Assembly: GCF_038237375.1 (NCBI RefSeq)
Contig: NZ_CP151273.1
Location: 558,001 to 622,000 of the forward strand
Direction of reading: 5' to 3'
Origin: Alcaligenes sp. SDU_A2
GTDB lineage: Bacteria; Pseudomonadota; Gammaproteobacteria; Burkholderiales; Burkholderiaceae_B
DNA length: 64,000 nucleotides
Shown here: piece after piece, positions 8,805 to 16,694 of the stretch
Layout: each line of letters starts with the position of its first letter
How positions within the stretch are numbered: the stretch's first letter is position 1
Notes under the pieces: model-generated
The model's input: the letters and a program-made list of their open reading frames with translations, nothing else
The model's database searches: none
Told to the model about the DNA's origin: nothing
Made by a program: the position numbers and the translations under genes

Positions 8805-9536
8805 GTGGATAGAGAACAGGATGGACAGAGTCCGGTGTTGATGTGGTACGGAAAAATTCCTTCCATGGGGGATTTTGTGCGGCGACGCATGCCCGAACAG
8901 ATTCTGCTGCCGTGGGAGCGTTGGTTCAGCAGCGGCATCAGTCAGGCTCGCGTGGCAGGCCGGCAAGGCAGCTTGCCCGGTACGGGCGCGGCGCTACCCC
9001 AGGCAGTCTGGGGTTTCGTATTGCCCCAGCCGCAGGGCGGCGCACAGGCGGGAGCGGTGGTGCCCAGTCAGGACCGGGTTGGGCGGGACTATATGGTCTG
9101 CGCCTTGGTGACGATAGACCCGGAGCAGTGCCATACATTGCGTTTGCCTGTATTGGCCGGCATGGTCGAGCAATTGGGCCTGTCGCTGGTGCAGGGGCTG
9201 CGGTTTTGCTGGGCGGCCACGCAACTGGACCAGACCTTGTGTCGCTGTGTGCCGCCCAGCGGCCTGTTTGAGCCGCATGCGACGGTGGTGCGCCACGATG
9301 CTGGTCGCGACATTCTGGATGTGCTGTACGGCACACAGGGCGCTCAGGAGCCTGCGCAGGATATCTGGTCGGTATTGCAGCCATGCCTGGAGCCGGGGTC
9401 GCACCGCAGTTATTGGTGGCGTCTGGGCATGAACCATCCGTCCTGGGCCAGCGTGACGCACAGTGCCGACCTGACGCCGGCGTTGTTCCGGCGTCTTTTT
9501 GCGTCGGCCTCGGATGTGCGCCCTTTTCAACGATGA
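8805..9536 (+). CDS. tagF: T6SS regulator TagF (ImpM)
   Basis: TagF-family protein, 243 residues from the GTG at 8805. A GGGGAG site 8 nt upstream supports this start. The N-terminus has the family signature WYGKIPSMGDFVRRRMP, followed by LPWERWF and a central DRVGRDYMVCAL segment (TagF proteins typically carry DRVGRxYPL here). The C-terminal RSYWWRLG matches the family's SxWW element. In other bacteria TagF is a post-translational repressor of T6SS that counteracts the Fha/kinase pathway, so the FHA protein encoded at 931-1512 is its natural partner. The kinase PpkA and phosphatase PppA are not in this window. The stop codon overlaps the next gene's first possible ATG by 4 bp. Confidence 0.88.
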   Translation: MDREQDGQSPVLMWYGKIPSMGDFVRRRMPEQILLPWERWFSSGISQARVAGRQGSLPGTGAALPQAVWGFVLPQPQGGAQAGAVVPSQDRVGRDYMVCALVTIDPEQCHTLRLPVLAGMVEQLGLSLVQGLRFCWAATQLDQTLCRCVPPSGLFEPHATVVRHDAGRDILDVLYGTQGAQEPAQDIWSVLQPCLEPGSHRSYWWRLGMNHPSWASVTHSADLTPALFRRLFASASDVRPFQR

Positions 9537-10822
9537 CGAGAGTTTTCATGACACGCAGTTCTTCTTTGGGCACGACAGATCGGCCATTGAGTCAGGTCTT
9601 GGATTCCTTGCTGCACGAGCAGCGGCAGGCTGTGCTGGCCCAGGTGGCGGCTCATCTGCGCTATGTACACGATCAGCAGCAGTGGTACGGGGCGCTGGGC
9701 CTGGATACGGTGGTGCTGACCGATGCGGGGCAGGTCAGGCTTTTGCCGCCCGAGCAGTGCGAGCACAAACGCAGTCTGGCGCAATCGTTGCAGCAGGGCA
9801 GACCGTTTGACGAGCCATGTGCCGCGCCCGAGCAATATGTGCAAGACCCCTTGCGTCCGCCCGGTCCGTGGAGCGATGTCTATGCCTATGCGGCGCTGAG
9901 CTGGCATTTATTGACGGGCAGGCCTGTGCCGGCCGCGCCGTGGCGGCAGTTGTCCGACCCCATCGCTTGGGATGAGGAGGCGGACGGGAGTATGCAAGCC
10001 ATGTTGCGGGGATTGTCTTTGGACCCGACGCAGCGGCCTCAGTCTATGTCTGCTTATGCCAAGTTGCAGGCTTTGGGAGAGCGGCGCGAACAGGCATTTG
10101 CCGATACGAAAGATGAGCCTTTGCCGGTATTGGCGGCCGCGCGTCGTCCTGCACCACTTTGGTTGGCTGGAGTAATGGTGTTGGTGGTGGCCGGCTTGGG
10201 AGCGGCTTATCTATTTGGAACGGGCGGTACGTCTGCGTCGCCACCGTCTGTTCCGGTGCAATCAAGTCGGTCGGGGGCGACCGAACCGGCCGCCGTGGGG
10301 GTGTCCGGGCCGCAAAGCGGTGCGCCAGCACGACCCGAGGTCGCTGCGCCTACGTTACCAGAACCGGTGCGGAAGGCGGAAGCGGACGTCGTGCCTGGCC
10401 AGAGCTCGCCTGTTGATGCGGGCAAGGTCCTTGCTGCGCAACCGCCTGTAGCCCGGCCGTCGCCGGCGCTTGAGTCAGTCGGCGGTGCTGCGCCTGAACA
10501 GGGGGGTGTTGTGAACGTGTCGCCGCCCTTGCCGCTGCGCGAGCAGGCAGCTTCGCCTGCCGGGCAGGTAGAACAGTTGGAGCCGGTGGCGGCCAAGCCT
10601 GCGCCGCCGCCCGCCAAAGGGACGGTGGTCTTGGATGTGCGCCCTTGGGGCGAAGTCTATGTCAATGGACGCAAGCACGGTGTCAGCCCCCCGCTGAAGT
10701 CCTTGTCTTTGGCTCCGGGTTCGCACCGTATCGTCATCAAGAACGCCGAACTGCCCGAATACAGTACGACGGTACAAGTACGCTCGGGCCGCACGGCGAG
10801 CGTCAGTTACCAGTTTCGTTAA
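9533..10822 (+). CDS. Membrane pseudokinase with PEGA domain, T6SS-linked
   Basis: About 429 residues. The first 200 resemble only the C-lobe of a Ser/Thr kinase. The place of the catalytic loop (HGDxKPxN in active kinases) reads YGALGLDT, the DFG position reads LLPPE, yet the APEQ and WSDVYAYAALSWHLLTG elements of subdomains VIII-IX are well kept. The N-lobe with its glycine loop and lysine is absent. A membrane segment follows at about residue 205-225 (APLWLAGVMVLVVAGLGAAYLF). Then come a long Ala/Pro/Val-rich linker and a periplasmic PEGA domain in the last 70 residues (VRPWGEVYVNGRKHGVSPP). The start is either ATG 9533 (ATGA overlap with tagF) or ATG 9548. It is probably a scaffold or sensor rather than an enzyme; this is inference. 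Confidence 0.75.
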   Translation: MTRVFMTRSSSLGTTDRPLSQVLDSLLHEQRQAVLAQVAAHLRYVHDQQQWYGALGLDTVVLTDAGQVRLLPPEQCEHKRSLAQSLQQGRPFDEPCAAPEQYVQDPLRPPGPWSDVYAYAALSWHLLTGRPVPAAPWRQLSDPIAWDEEADGSMQAMLRGLSLDPTQRPQSMSAYAKLQALGERREQAFADTKDEPLPVLAAARRPAPLWLAGVMVLVVAGLGAAYLFGTGGTSASPPSVPVQSSRSGATEPAAVGVSGPQSGAPARPEVAAPTLPEPVRKAEADVVPGQSSPVDAGKVLAAQPPVARPSPALESVGGAAPEQGGVVNVSPPLPLREQAASPAGQVEQLEPVAAKPAPPPAKGTVVLDVRPWGEVYVNGRKHGVSPPLKSLSLAPGSHRIVIKNAELPEYSTTVQVRSGRTASVSYQFR

Positions 10823-10842
10823 GGCAGCATGGCGTGGCTGCC
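10823..10842. terminator. Stem-loop between convergent genes
   Basis: A perfect 6-bp stem GGCAGC/GCTGCC with an 8-base loop lies directly after the pseudokinase stop and before the convergent EamA gene's stop. There is no T-run on either strand, so it is at best a weak terminator. Confidence 0.35.
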
Positions 10843-10855
10843 AGAAGCGGCTGTG

Positions 10856-11731
10856 TTACGCGGCTCTGCGCTGTCCGATGACACCGGTGGCCAGCAAGGT
10901 GCCTAGCAGCACCGTGGCCATGCCGGCCAGCATTTGCACGGTCAGAGTCTCGTCCAGCAGCAGCGTGCCCCACAGCACGCCGAAAGGCGGCACCAGAAAG
11001 GTAACGGTAATGGTCTTGGATGGCCCGACATTAGCCAGCAGACGATAGAAAATCAGGTAGGCGACGGCGGTACACAGCAAGGAAAGGGACAAGGCAGCGC
11101 CCCATGCGCCCAGGGATGGAGCCTGCTGCGGCCACCAGATCAGGGCCAGGGGAAGCAGTGCCAGGGCGGCAAAAGCCAGGCTACCCGCCGCGACGGCCTG
11201 GGGTTGGACGCCGCGCAGAAAACGGGCTGTGTAATTGGTGGCGATGCCGTAGAAAACGGTGGCAGCGACCGACGCCAGCACGGCCCAGCCTTGCGCGCCT
11301 TGGGTAAAAGACAGTTTGTCGTATACCAGGATCAGAATGCCCAGAAAGCCGACGCACAAACCCAGGATGCGGGTGGAGGACAGGCGCTCTTTTAGCCACA
11401 TGCGCGCCACCAGCGCCCCGAACAGCGGTGCCATTGCATTGAGCACAGCCAGCAGGCCCGATTCGAGCCGCAGGGCGGCATAGGCGTACAGGGAAAAAGG
11501 AATGGCGGCGTTCAGGATGCCCAGCCCGCAAATGGGTTTCCAGTGTTGCACGACGATGTGCAGGCGGCCAGTCAGAAACAGGTATGTCATCAAGGCCAGG
11601 GCACTGGCCCCCACGCGCACGACCGTCAGTGGAAACGGGCCGAAGGCAGGTACCGCCTTGAGCGTGAACAAGAACGAACTGCCCCAGATGGCAGCCAGCA
11701 GGAATAGGTCGCGTAGGTCTTTGGGGGACAT
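10856..11731 (-). CDS. EamA/DMT-family transporter
   Basis: A 291-residue inner-membrane protein with about ten hydrophobic segments in two repeated five-helix halves, the pattern of the drug/metabolite transporter (EamA, RhaT-like) family. The start MSPKDLRDLFLLAAIWGSSF and internal NAAIPFSLYAYAALRLESGLLAVLNAMAPLFGA are typical family stretches. The frame is open much further upstream, but the ATG at 11729-11731 begins just before the first membrane helix and is the sensible start. Members export amino acids, nucleosides or metabolites; no substrate can be read from the sequence. It stands alone, convergent with the T6SS operon and outside the catabolic operon. Confidence 0.85.
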   Translation of the reverse strand: MSPKDLRDLFLLAAIWGSSFLFTLKAVPAFGPFPLTVVRVGASALALMTYLFLTGRLHIVVQHWKPICGLGILNAAIPFSLYAYAALRLESGLLAVLNAMAPLFGALVARMWLKERLSSTRILGLCVGFLGILILVYDKLSFTQGAQGWAVLASVAATVFYGIATNYTARFLRGVQPQAVAAGSLAFAALALLPLALIWWPQQAPSLGAWGAALSLSLLCTAVAYLIFYRLLANVGPSKTITVTFLVPPFGVLWGTLLLDETLTVQMLAGMATVLLGTLLATGVIGQRRAA

Positions 11732-11831
11732 GACGGAAGCAGGTGGGCTGCGGTCCCCATGGGCCGCACGCCAGGCGATTGTAATCCTTGCTTGGTTTAG
11801 AAGGGAGCAGTCTGTTCGGTGCTGAAGGGGC

Positions 11832-11862
11832 AAAAAAAACCGGCACCCATGCTGGGTGCCGG
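11832..11862 (-). terminator. Intrinsic terminator after the catabolic operon
   Basis: On the minus strand a 9-bp perfect GC-rich stem (CCGGCACCC/GGGTGCCGG) is followed at once by eight T residues. It lies just beyond the stop of the solute-receptor gene and so ends the operon that begins near 19.7 kb. Confidence 0.9.
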
Positions 11863-11898
11863 CAGACTGACCCGGCGGGGAGCCGGGTGCAGGTGTCA

Positions 11899-12891
11899 TC
11901 AGTCCACGCGTGCGCCGGATTTTTTCACGACTTCGCCCAGACGGGTGTATTCCTCTTTGACGAAAGCGGCCAGCTCCTCGCGGCTGGTAGGGGCGGTGTC
12001 GGCACCACGGGCTTTCAGGATTTCCACGGTCTTGGGATCGCTCATGGCTTTACGCACGGCTTCGTTCAGACGGTCCAGGGCCTGGGGCGGCGTGCCCTTG
12101 GGTGCCCAGATGGCATCCCAGGCAAAGAAGTCATAACCTGGCACGCCGGCCTCTTGCATGGTGGGGATGTCGGGGTGCGAGTCCAGGCGCTTGTTCATGG
12201 TGACGGCCAGCGGACGCAGCTTGCCGGCGGCGATCTGTCCGGACAGATTGGGCAGGACATCGATCAGCAGGTCCACGCGTCCGCCCAGCAGGTCCGTCAT
12301 GGCGGCAGCACCGCCCTTGTAGGGAATGTGCAGGATCTTGACGCCCGTCATTTGCTTGAACAGTTCACAGGCCAGGTGCGAGGTCGTGCCGTTGCCGGCC
12401 GAGCCACAGGTCAGGCTGTCGGGGTTGGCCTTGCCGAAGGCGATCAGCTCCTGCACGGTTTTGTACTGGCTGTCGGGATTGACCACCATGGCGGCGGCAA
12501 TCGTGGTCAGGCGGGAAATGGGTTCCAGATCGTCGTTCGAGTAGCCGGGATTGGAGTACAGCCAGTGGTTGATGGCACCGGTGCCGTTGGTGCCGTAGCC
12601 CAGCGTGTAGCCGTCGGGCTTGGCGCGGGCCACTTGGGATGTGCCGATGTTGCCGCCCGCGCCGGGACGATTTTCCACAATCATGGTCTGGCCCAACTGG
12701 CGGCCAATGGCATCGGTGGCGATGCGGGCGAGAGTATCGCCGCCGCCGCCGGCCGGGAAGGGCACGATGACGGTAATGGCGCGCTCCGGGTAGTCGGCGG
12801 CGTGTGCCGCACCGCTTGCGGCCAGGCCTGTCCCCAATACGGCGGTCAACGCCAGGCTGATGCTGGTCTTGATCATTTTATGTGTGAGCAT
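11899..12891 (-). CDS. Bug-family (TctC-type) periplasmic solute receptor
   Basis: A 330-residue exported binding protein of the Bug/TctC family, very numerous in Alcaligenaceae, which bind carboxylates or aromatic acids. The signal peptide runs to about residue 32 (SGAAHAADYPERA). The mature protein shows the family motifs ITVIVPFPAGGGGD, ENRPGAGGNIGT and LHIPYKGGAAAMTDLLGG. ATG 12891 has a GGGGGAG site 9 nt upstream. No TctA or TctB membrane genes lie nearby, so this is an orphan receptor, as is common for Bug proteins. Its place as last gene of the dioxygenase operon suggests it binds the aromatic acid degraded by the operon; that is inference. A strong terminator follows. Confidence 0.88.
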   Translation of the reverse strand: MLTHKMIKTSISLALTAVLGTGLAASGAAHAADYPERAITVIVPFPAGGGGDTLARIATDAIGRQLGQTMIVENRPGAGGNIGTSQVARAKPDGYTLGYGTNGTGAINHWLYSNPGYSNDDLEPISRLTTIAAAMVVNPDSQYKTVQELIAFGKANPDSLTCGSAGNGTTSHLACELFKQMTGVKILHIPYKGGAAAMTDLLGGRVDLLIDVLPNLSGQIAAGKLRPLAVTMNKRLDSHPDIPTMQEAGVPGYDFFAWDAIWAPKGTPPQALDRLNEAVRKAMSDPKTVEILKARGADTAPTSREELAAFVKEEYTRLGEVVKKSGARVD

Positions 12892-12932
12892 GTCTGCTGC
12901 TCCCCCCTTTTTTGGATGATAAAAGTACTGCG

Positions 12933-13331
12933 TTAGAGATGCTTTTGACTGCGCTTGGCCAGCAGTGACCATTGGCCGTTCACGCGGTGGAAATGGTCTT
13001 GGCTGCGCAAAATGGTCTTGAGCTGCAGGGTGCCGTCCGGCCCCTGGTTGTCGTAGACTGTTACGTAGTAATGCGCCACGGCTTCGTCGTCCGTTTCGGC
13101 ATGCAGATCAAAATTGCTGATCTGGTGACTGGTGATGCGCTCGGCCTTGCGGCCGGCCAGTGCCTGTGCAATGGCGTGCGGGCCTTGCAGGGCCTGCCCC
13201 TGACGATGCCAGACGGTGGCTTCGGTTACGCAGGCCAGCAGGCCCGGCGTGTCCGCGCTGTCCAGGCTCAGGTAAAAGCGGCTGGCCAGTTGCAGACAGG
13301 CGGTGTAGGCGGCGTGATGGTTCATGGCCAT
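12933..13331 (-). CDS. SnoaL/NTF2-like protein
   Basis: A 132-residue protein with the length and alternating pattern of the NTF2-like superfamily (SnoaL, ring-hydroxylating dioxygenase small subunits, ketosteroid isomerase). It begins with a helical ACLQLASRFYLSLDSADTPG segment and has strands ending in FHRVNGQWSLLAKRSQ. It lies between the reductase gene (8 bp upstream) and the solute receptor in the catabolic operon. The true small subunit of the oxygenase is encoded separately at 16181-16666, so this may be an isomerase, a dehydratase or a binding protein acting on an intermediate. No catalytic residues can be assigned from sequence alone. The start may be the ATG at 13331 or the second ATG at 13325. 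Confidence 0.65.
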   Translation of the reverse strand: MAMNHHAAYTACLQLASRFYLSLDSADTPGLLACVTEATVWHRQGQALQGPHAIAQALAGRKAERITSHQISNFDLHAETDDEAVAHYYVTVYDNQGPDGTLQLKTILRSQDHFHRVNGQWSLLAKRSQKHL

Positions 13332-13339
13332 ATTCCTTG

Positions 13340-14566
13340 TCAGGCCAGTGCCTGGGGCAGTTTGTTCAGGGCGATGGCGGGGTCGGCCAGCGCGCGTGGG
13401 TCGGCTTTTTCACGACGTTCCACCAATGCGCGGGCAGCGCGCCAGTCCCGGCCTGCATTGATGCCGACCACCCCTTGCAAGGCACCTTGCGCGTCCAGAT
13501 AAAAGCGCAGGCGCCCGCCTTGCTTAACAGAACGCAGTACGGTGTCCTGGGCTTGATCGACATGGCCACAGATCTGGATGAAGCGGTCGTATTGCTGCGA
13601 CCACACCAGCGGCGTGGGCAGGTAATGTACTTGCTGACCCAGGATGGCTTGCGCCACGGCCATGCCTTGATCCTGAGCGTTCTGCCAGGACTCCAGGCGC
13701 AAGGCGGGGCGCACTCCGTCAGCCGGACGCAAGGCCACATCGCCGGCGGCGTAGATGTGTGGGTCGGCACTGCGGCACTGTTCGTCTACGATCACGCCTT
13801 GTCGGCAGGGCAAGCCGGCCTGCTCGGCCAATTCGTCGTTGGCCAGCAGTCCGGCGGCCATGACGATGTGGGTGCAGGTCAGCGTGGAGCCGTCGGACAA
13901 GGTCGCCACGAAACCTGCTGCCTCGGGCTGCACCTGAGCGGCCGTCGTTTCCAGGCGTAGATTCACGCCTTGTTCTGTGTGTACGCTGGCCAGCTCGTCC
14001 GACATGGCGGCGCAGACGCTGCGTTGGCACAGGCGCGGGGCCGCTTCCAGTACGGTCACTTCATGCCCCAGTTGGCGAGCCGTCGCGGCCACTTCCAGTC
14101 CGATCCAGCCGCCGCCGATAATCAGCAGATGGCTGGGCTGGGACAGGGACTCTTTCAGACGTAGGGCGTCGTCCAGCGTGCGTAAGGTGAACATGCGCGG
14201 GTGCTGCGCCAGTTCGGGCAGCAATTGGCGGGCACGCCCGCCGGTGGCCAGAACCAGATGGTCGTAGGCCAGTTCGCTGCCGTCGTCCAGTGTTACGGTT
14301 TTGCGTTCGCGGTCTATGCGCAGGGCGCAGCGGCCCAGCAGAGCTTCGATATTGAGCGCCTGCATGGTCGCCGCGTCCAGCAAGGTCAGTTCGGCCACGC
14401 TCGTGCCCTGGCCCAGCAAAATGTCCTTGGACAGCGGCGGGCGCTCGTAAGGCGCGTGGCTTTCCTGACCCACCAGCACGATGCGGCCTGCAAAACCCTG
14501 GTCGCGCAGGGTGCGGGCGGCCCAGCCGCCTGCCTGACCCGCGCCCAGGATCAGCACCGTGCTCAT
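13340..14566 (-). CDS. Ferredoxin--NAD(P)+ reductase of the Rieske oxygenase
   Basis: A 408-residue FAD/NAD(P)-binding reductase of the type that passes electrons to a Rieske ferredoxin (AndAa, NagAa-unrelated BphA4 class). It opens with the FAD dinucleotide fold MSTVLILGAGQAGGWAARTL. Internally it has the NAD fold IIGGGWIGLEVAATARQLGHEVTV and the late FAD site IYAAGDVA, in the usual order. The C-terminal domain ends near SVKQGGRLRFYLDAQG. The start at 14566 overlaps the ferredoxin gene by 4 bp, so reductase and ferredoxin are translationally coupled. It takes electrons from NAD(P)H in the cytoplasm. A longer upstream frame exists but is antisense noise. Confidence 0.9.
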   Translation of the reverse strand: MSTVLILGAGQAGGWAARTLRDQGFAGRIVLVGQESHAPYERPPLSKDILLGQGTSVAELTLLDAATMQALNIEALLGRCALRIDRERKTVTLDDGSELAYDHLVLATGGRARQLLPELAQHPRMFTLRTLDDALRLKESLSQPSHLLIIGGGWIGLEVAATARQLGHEVTVLEAAPRLCQRSVCAAMSDELASVHTEQGVNLRLETTAAQVQPEAAGFVATLSDGSTLTCTHIVMAAGLLANDELAEQAGLPCRQGVIVDEQCRSADPHIYAAGDVALRPADGVRPALRLESWQNAQDQGMAVAQAILGQQVHYLPTPLVWSQQYDRFIQICGHVDQAQDTVLRSVKQGGRLRFYLDAQGALQGVVGINAGRDWRAARALVERREKADPRALADPAIALNKLPQALA

Positions 14567-14895
14567 GCGGCGTCTCCGGCGATGTAGATGGCCTCGCCGT
14601 CGATGCGGATGGCATAGGTTTTCAGATCCACGGTGCAGGGCGCGGTGCGCGCCTTGCCGGTGCGGATATCGAAGCAGCCCTGGTGCAGGGGGCATTCGAT
14701 CAGGCCGTCCTCGATATAACCATCGGCCAGGCTGGCGTTGCCATGCGTGCAGCGGTCCTGCGTGGCGTGGATGGAGCCGTCCTCTAATTGATACAGGCAT
14801 ACCGCTTCGCCGTCCACCACCACACGCAGGGTATTGGTGTCGGGGGAAATGTCGCCGGTCTGGGCGGCCAGGGTCCAGGTCTGTTCGCTTGTCAT
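14563..14895 (-). CDS. Rieske-type ferredoxin
   Basis: A 110-residue Rieske [2Fe-2S] ferredoxin. The cluster ligands are visible as CTH in DRCTHGNASLADG and CPLH in IECPLHQGCFD, the C-x-H...C-x2-H arrangement. The protein would carry electrons from the reductase encoded just downstream to the oxygenase large subunit encoded just upstream. It overlaps both neighbours by 4 bp, so the three components are made in step. Length and motif spacing are those of soluble dioxygenase ferredoxins rather than nitrite-reductase small subunits. Confidence 0.9.
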   Translation of the reverse strand: MTSEQTWTLAAQTGDISPDTNTLRVVVDGEAVCLYQLEDGSIHATQDRCTHGNASLADGYIEDGLIECPLHQGCFDIRTGKARTAPCTVDLKTYAIRIDGEAIYIAGDAA

Positions 14896-16160
14896 AGTCC
14901 CATTGCCTCGCGGTAGTATTTGTAGAAAGCGCGGATCAGCACTTCGCTGACCATATAGTCGGTCGGCTCGGTATCGCGTCCGCCCATCTCCACCACGCTG
15001 ACGCTGTCCGGGTAGCCGGAAATACCGGTGTGTACCTGCTTGAGCATTTCGCTGTCGTCCATGGACACGAAACCGGCCGGGCCGAGCAGATTGGCGTGCT
15101 TCAGACGCAGGCGGGTCATTTCCTCGTCGTCGTCCTCGTAACCGTAGTAGGTAAAGACCAGTTCGTGCGCATTGGGGCCGCGTGGAATCACGTGACGTGT
15201 CTTGAGCGAGTTGGCCTGGATGCCGAACTGCGCGGCCGGAAATACCCAGGCACCGCCCACGCGGCCTTCGTTAAATTCCTTGCGCGGCGTGACGGTTTCC
15301 GCGTCCAGAATGCGCAGGTCATCGCGAAAGCGTTCCATTTCCGCCGTGGCTTCGGATTTTTTCTTGCCTTCGTTGTGCGACACCATCACGCTGTGGGCAC
15401 CGCCGCCGGTGGGGATGCACTCGGACTTGGAGTCCGCGCGCCACAGGCCAAAGGTAATGTAGAAGGTGTGCAGCAGCGTGGCGTGATAGGGGTCTTTCAG
15501 GTTTTCCAGGTACATCTTCCAGTTGCTGGGGATCAACTGGCGGCTGTAGCCCAGCAGCGTCAGCTTTTTGCCGGGCAGCATGTGGTCGATTTCGGCCAGC
15601 ACGTCCGGGCCGCAGTATTCCTCGAAACTAGGCGCACTCTCGGAGAAGGTGGCCCAGATGGAGCCGCCCCGGTTGACCGTGCGCAGGCGCTTGATGCCCC
15701 ATTTCTTGGGATCGAAGTCCTTGGGCATGCCACCCTTGCCCAATGCGCCGCGACGGAAAGGCACGCCTTGCAGGTTGCCGTTCAGGTCGTAGTTCCACTG
15801 GTGGTAGGGGCAGGTAAAGTCGCTGACCTTGCCGGTGTTTTCCCAACAGATCTGCGCGCCTTTGTGGGCGCAGCGGTTTTCGATGACGTTGATCTGGCCG
15901 TCCTCGTTGCGCACCATCACGACGGGGCGGTCGCCGATCCACTGGCGCTTGAAGCTGCCCACCTCGGGCACTTCGCATTCCAGGCCGACGTAGTTCCAGG
16001 TGTCGCCGGCAAAGAACACATCCATTTCTTTTTTATAGACAGCCGGATCGGTATAGACCCAGGCCGGGATGCGCGTGAAGCCTTCTTCGGGCCAGCGGCG
16101 GTTGATGACGATGGGGGCCTCGACCACGCGCGGCGCTTGTTCAGTGTGATTACAGCTCAT
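14892..16160 (-). CDS. Rieske non-haem iron oxygenase, large (alpha) subunit
   Basis: Catalytic subunit of an aromatic-ring hydroxylating oxygenase, 422 residues. The Rieske ligands are C97, H99, C117 and H120 (CAHKGAQICW and CPYHQW). The mononuclear iron site is D223-x2-H226-x4-H231 (LKDPYHATLLH), so both metal centres are intact. The sequence resembles the anthranilate/salicylate/benzoate-type oxygenases more than naphthalene or biphenyl enzymes. The start is the ATG at 16158-16160 (MSCNHTEQ), preceded by AAGGAG. The exact substrate is not readable; the operon's bicupin dioxygenase and FAH hydrolase suggest a hydroxylated benzoate product of the gentisate or aminosalicylate kind, which is inference. 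Confidence 0.9.
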   Translation of the reverse strand: MSCNHTEQAPRVVEAPIVINRRWPEEGFTRIPAWVYTDPAVYKKEMDVFFAGDTWNYVGLECEVPEVGSFKRQWIGDRPVVMVRNEDGQINVIENRCAHKGAQICWENTGKVSDFTCPYHQWNYDLNGNLQGVPFRRGALGKGGMPKDFDPKKWGIKRLRTVNRGGSIWATFSESAPSFEEYCGPDVLAEIDHMLPGKKLTLLGYSRQLIPSNWKMYLENLKDPYHATLLHTFYITFGLWRADSKSECIPTGGGAHSVMVSHNEGKKKSEATAEMERFRDDLRILDAETVTPRKEFNEGRVGGAWVFPAAQFGIQANSLKTRHVIPRGPNAHELVFTYYGYEDDDEEMTRLRLKHANLLGPAGFVSMDDSEMLKQVHTGISGYPDSVSVVEMGGRDTEPTDYMVSEVLIRAFYKYYREAMGL

Positions 16161-16180
16161 TGTTTTCTCCTTGCCGGGCG

Positions 16181-16666
16181 TCAGACGGGGATGATCAGCG
16201 AATTGCGGATGCGGTAGTTGTCGTACACGCAGTCGCGGCGGCGCAGCAGAAAGCCGTCTTCGGTCTGCTCCAGGATGTCCTGGTACTGGCCCACCAGATT
16301 CACGGTGGGTTCCTGGTCGGACAGCGCTTCGGTGATCATGAAGTTGGCCTGGGCATGGATCAGGCCGTCTTCGATACGGTTGATGCGCACGCCGCTGATG
16401 AAGTGGCGCAGCGTGCGTGGCTCGAACATGGTGGTTTCGCGCAGGGCGGTGACGCGGTCGCGCAGCATGTTCTTGTTCATGCAATAGATCAGGCCCAGGG
16501 GCAGCCCGGCCTTGACGTTTTCCTGCGAGATCACGCGGTAGTGGCAGTCCTCGGTGAAGTAGTCCACCCAGCCCTCCAGATCGACATCGTCCAGGGTGTT
16601 GGCGTAGTCGTCGTAGAAGTCGCGGATCTGCATGCGCAGCGCGATGGAATCCAAAACTGTGGTCAT
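16181..16666 (-). CDS. Rieske oxygenase small (beta) subunit
   Basis: A 161-residue ring-hydroxylating dioxygenase beta subunit with the NTF2-like fold. Characteristic stretches are IRDFYDDYANTLDDVDLEGWVDYFTEDCHYRV near the start (only part is quoted by families) and a C-terminal CVYDNYRIRNSLIIPV. The beta subunit is structural and supports the alpha trimer. I take ATG 16666 (MTTVLDSIAL) as start because the upstream part of the open frame has no similarity to the family. The gene lies 20 bp before the large subunit, in the usual order reversed from many naphthalene-type operons but common in anthranilate-type ones. Confidence 0.88.
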   Translation of the reverse strand: MTTVLDSIALRMQIRDFYDDYANTLDDVDLEGWVDYFTEDCHYRVISQENVKAGLPLGLIYCMNKNMLRDRVTALRETTMFEPRTLRHFISGVRINRIEDGLIHAQANFMITEALSDQEPTVNLVGQYQDILEQTEDGFLLRRRDCVYDNYRIRNSLIIPV

Positions 16667-16694
16667 ATCGATAATCCTGTGAAGCGTAGGCGGC

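Noticed and set aside
15030-16217. A 395-codon plus-strand frame opposite the oxygenase large subunit
   Set aside because: The minus strand encodes complete Rieske and iron-site motifs; the plus-strand product has no recognisable features.
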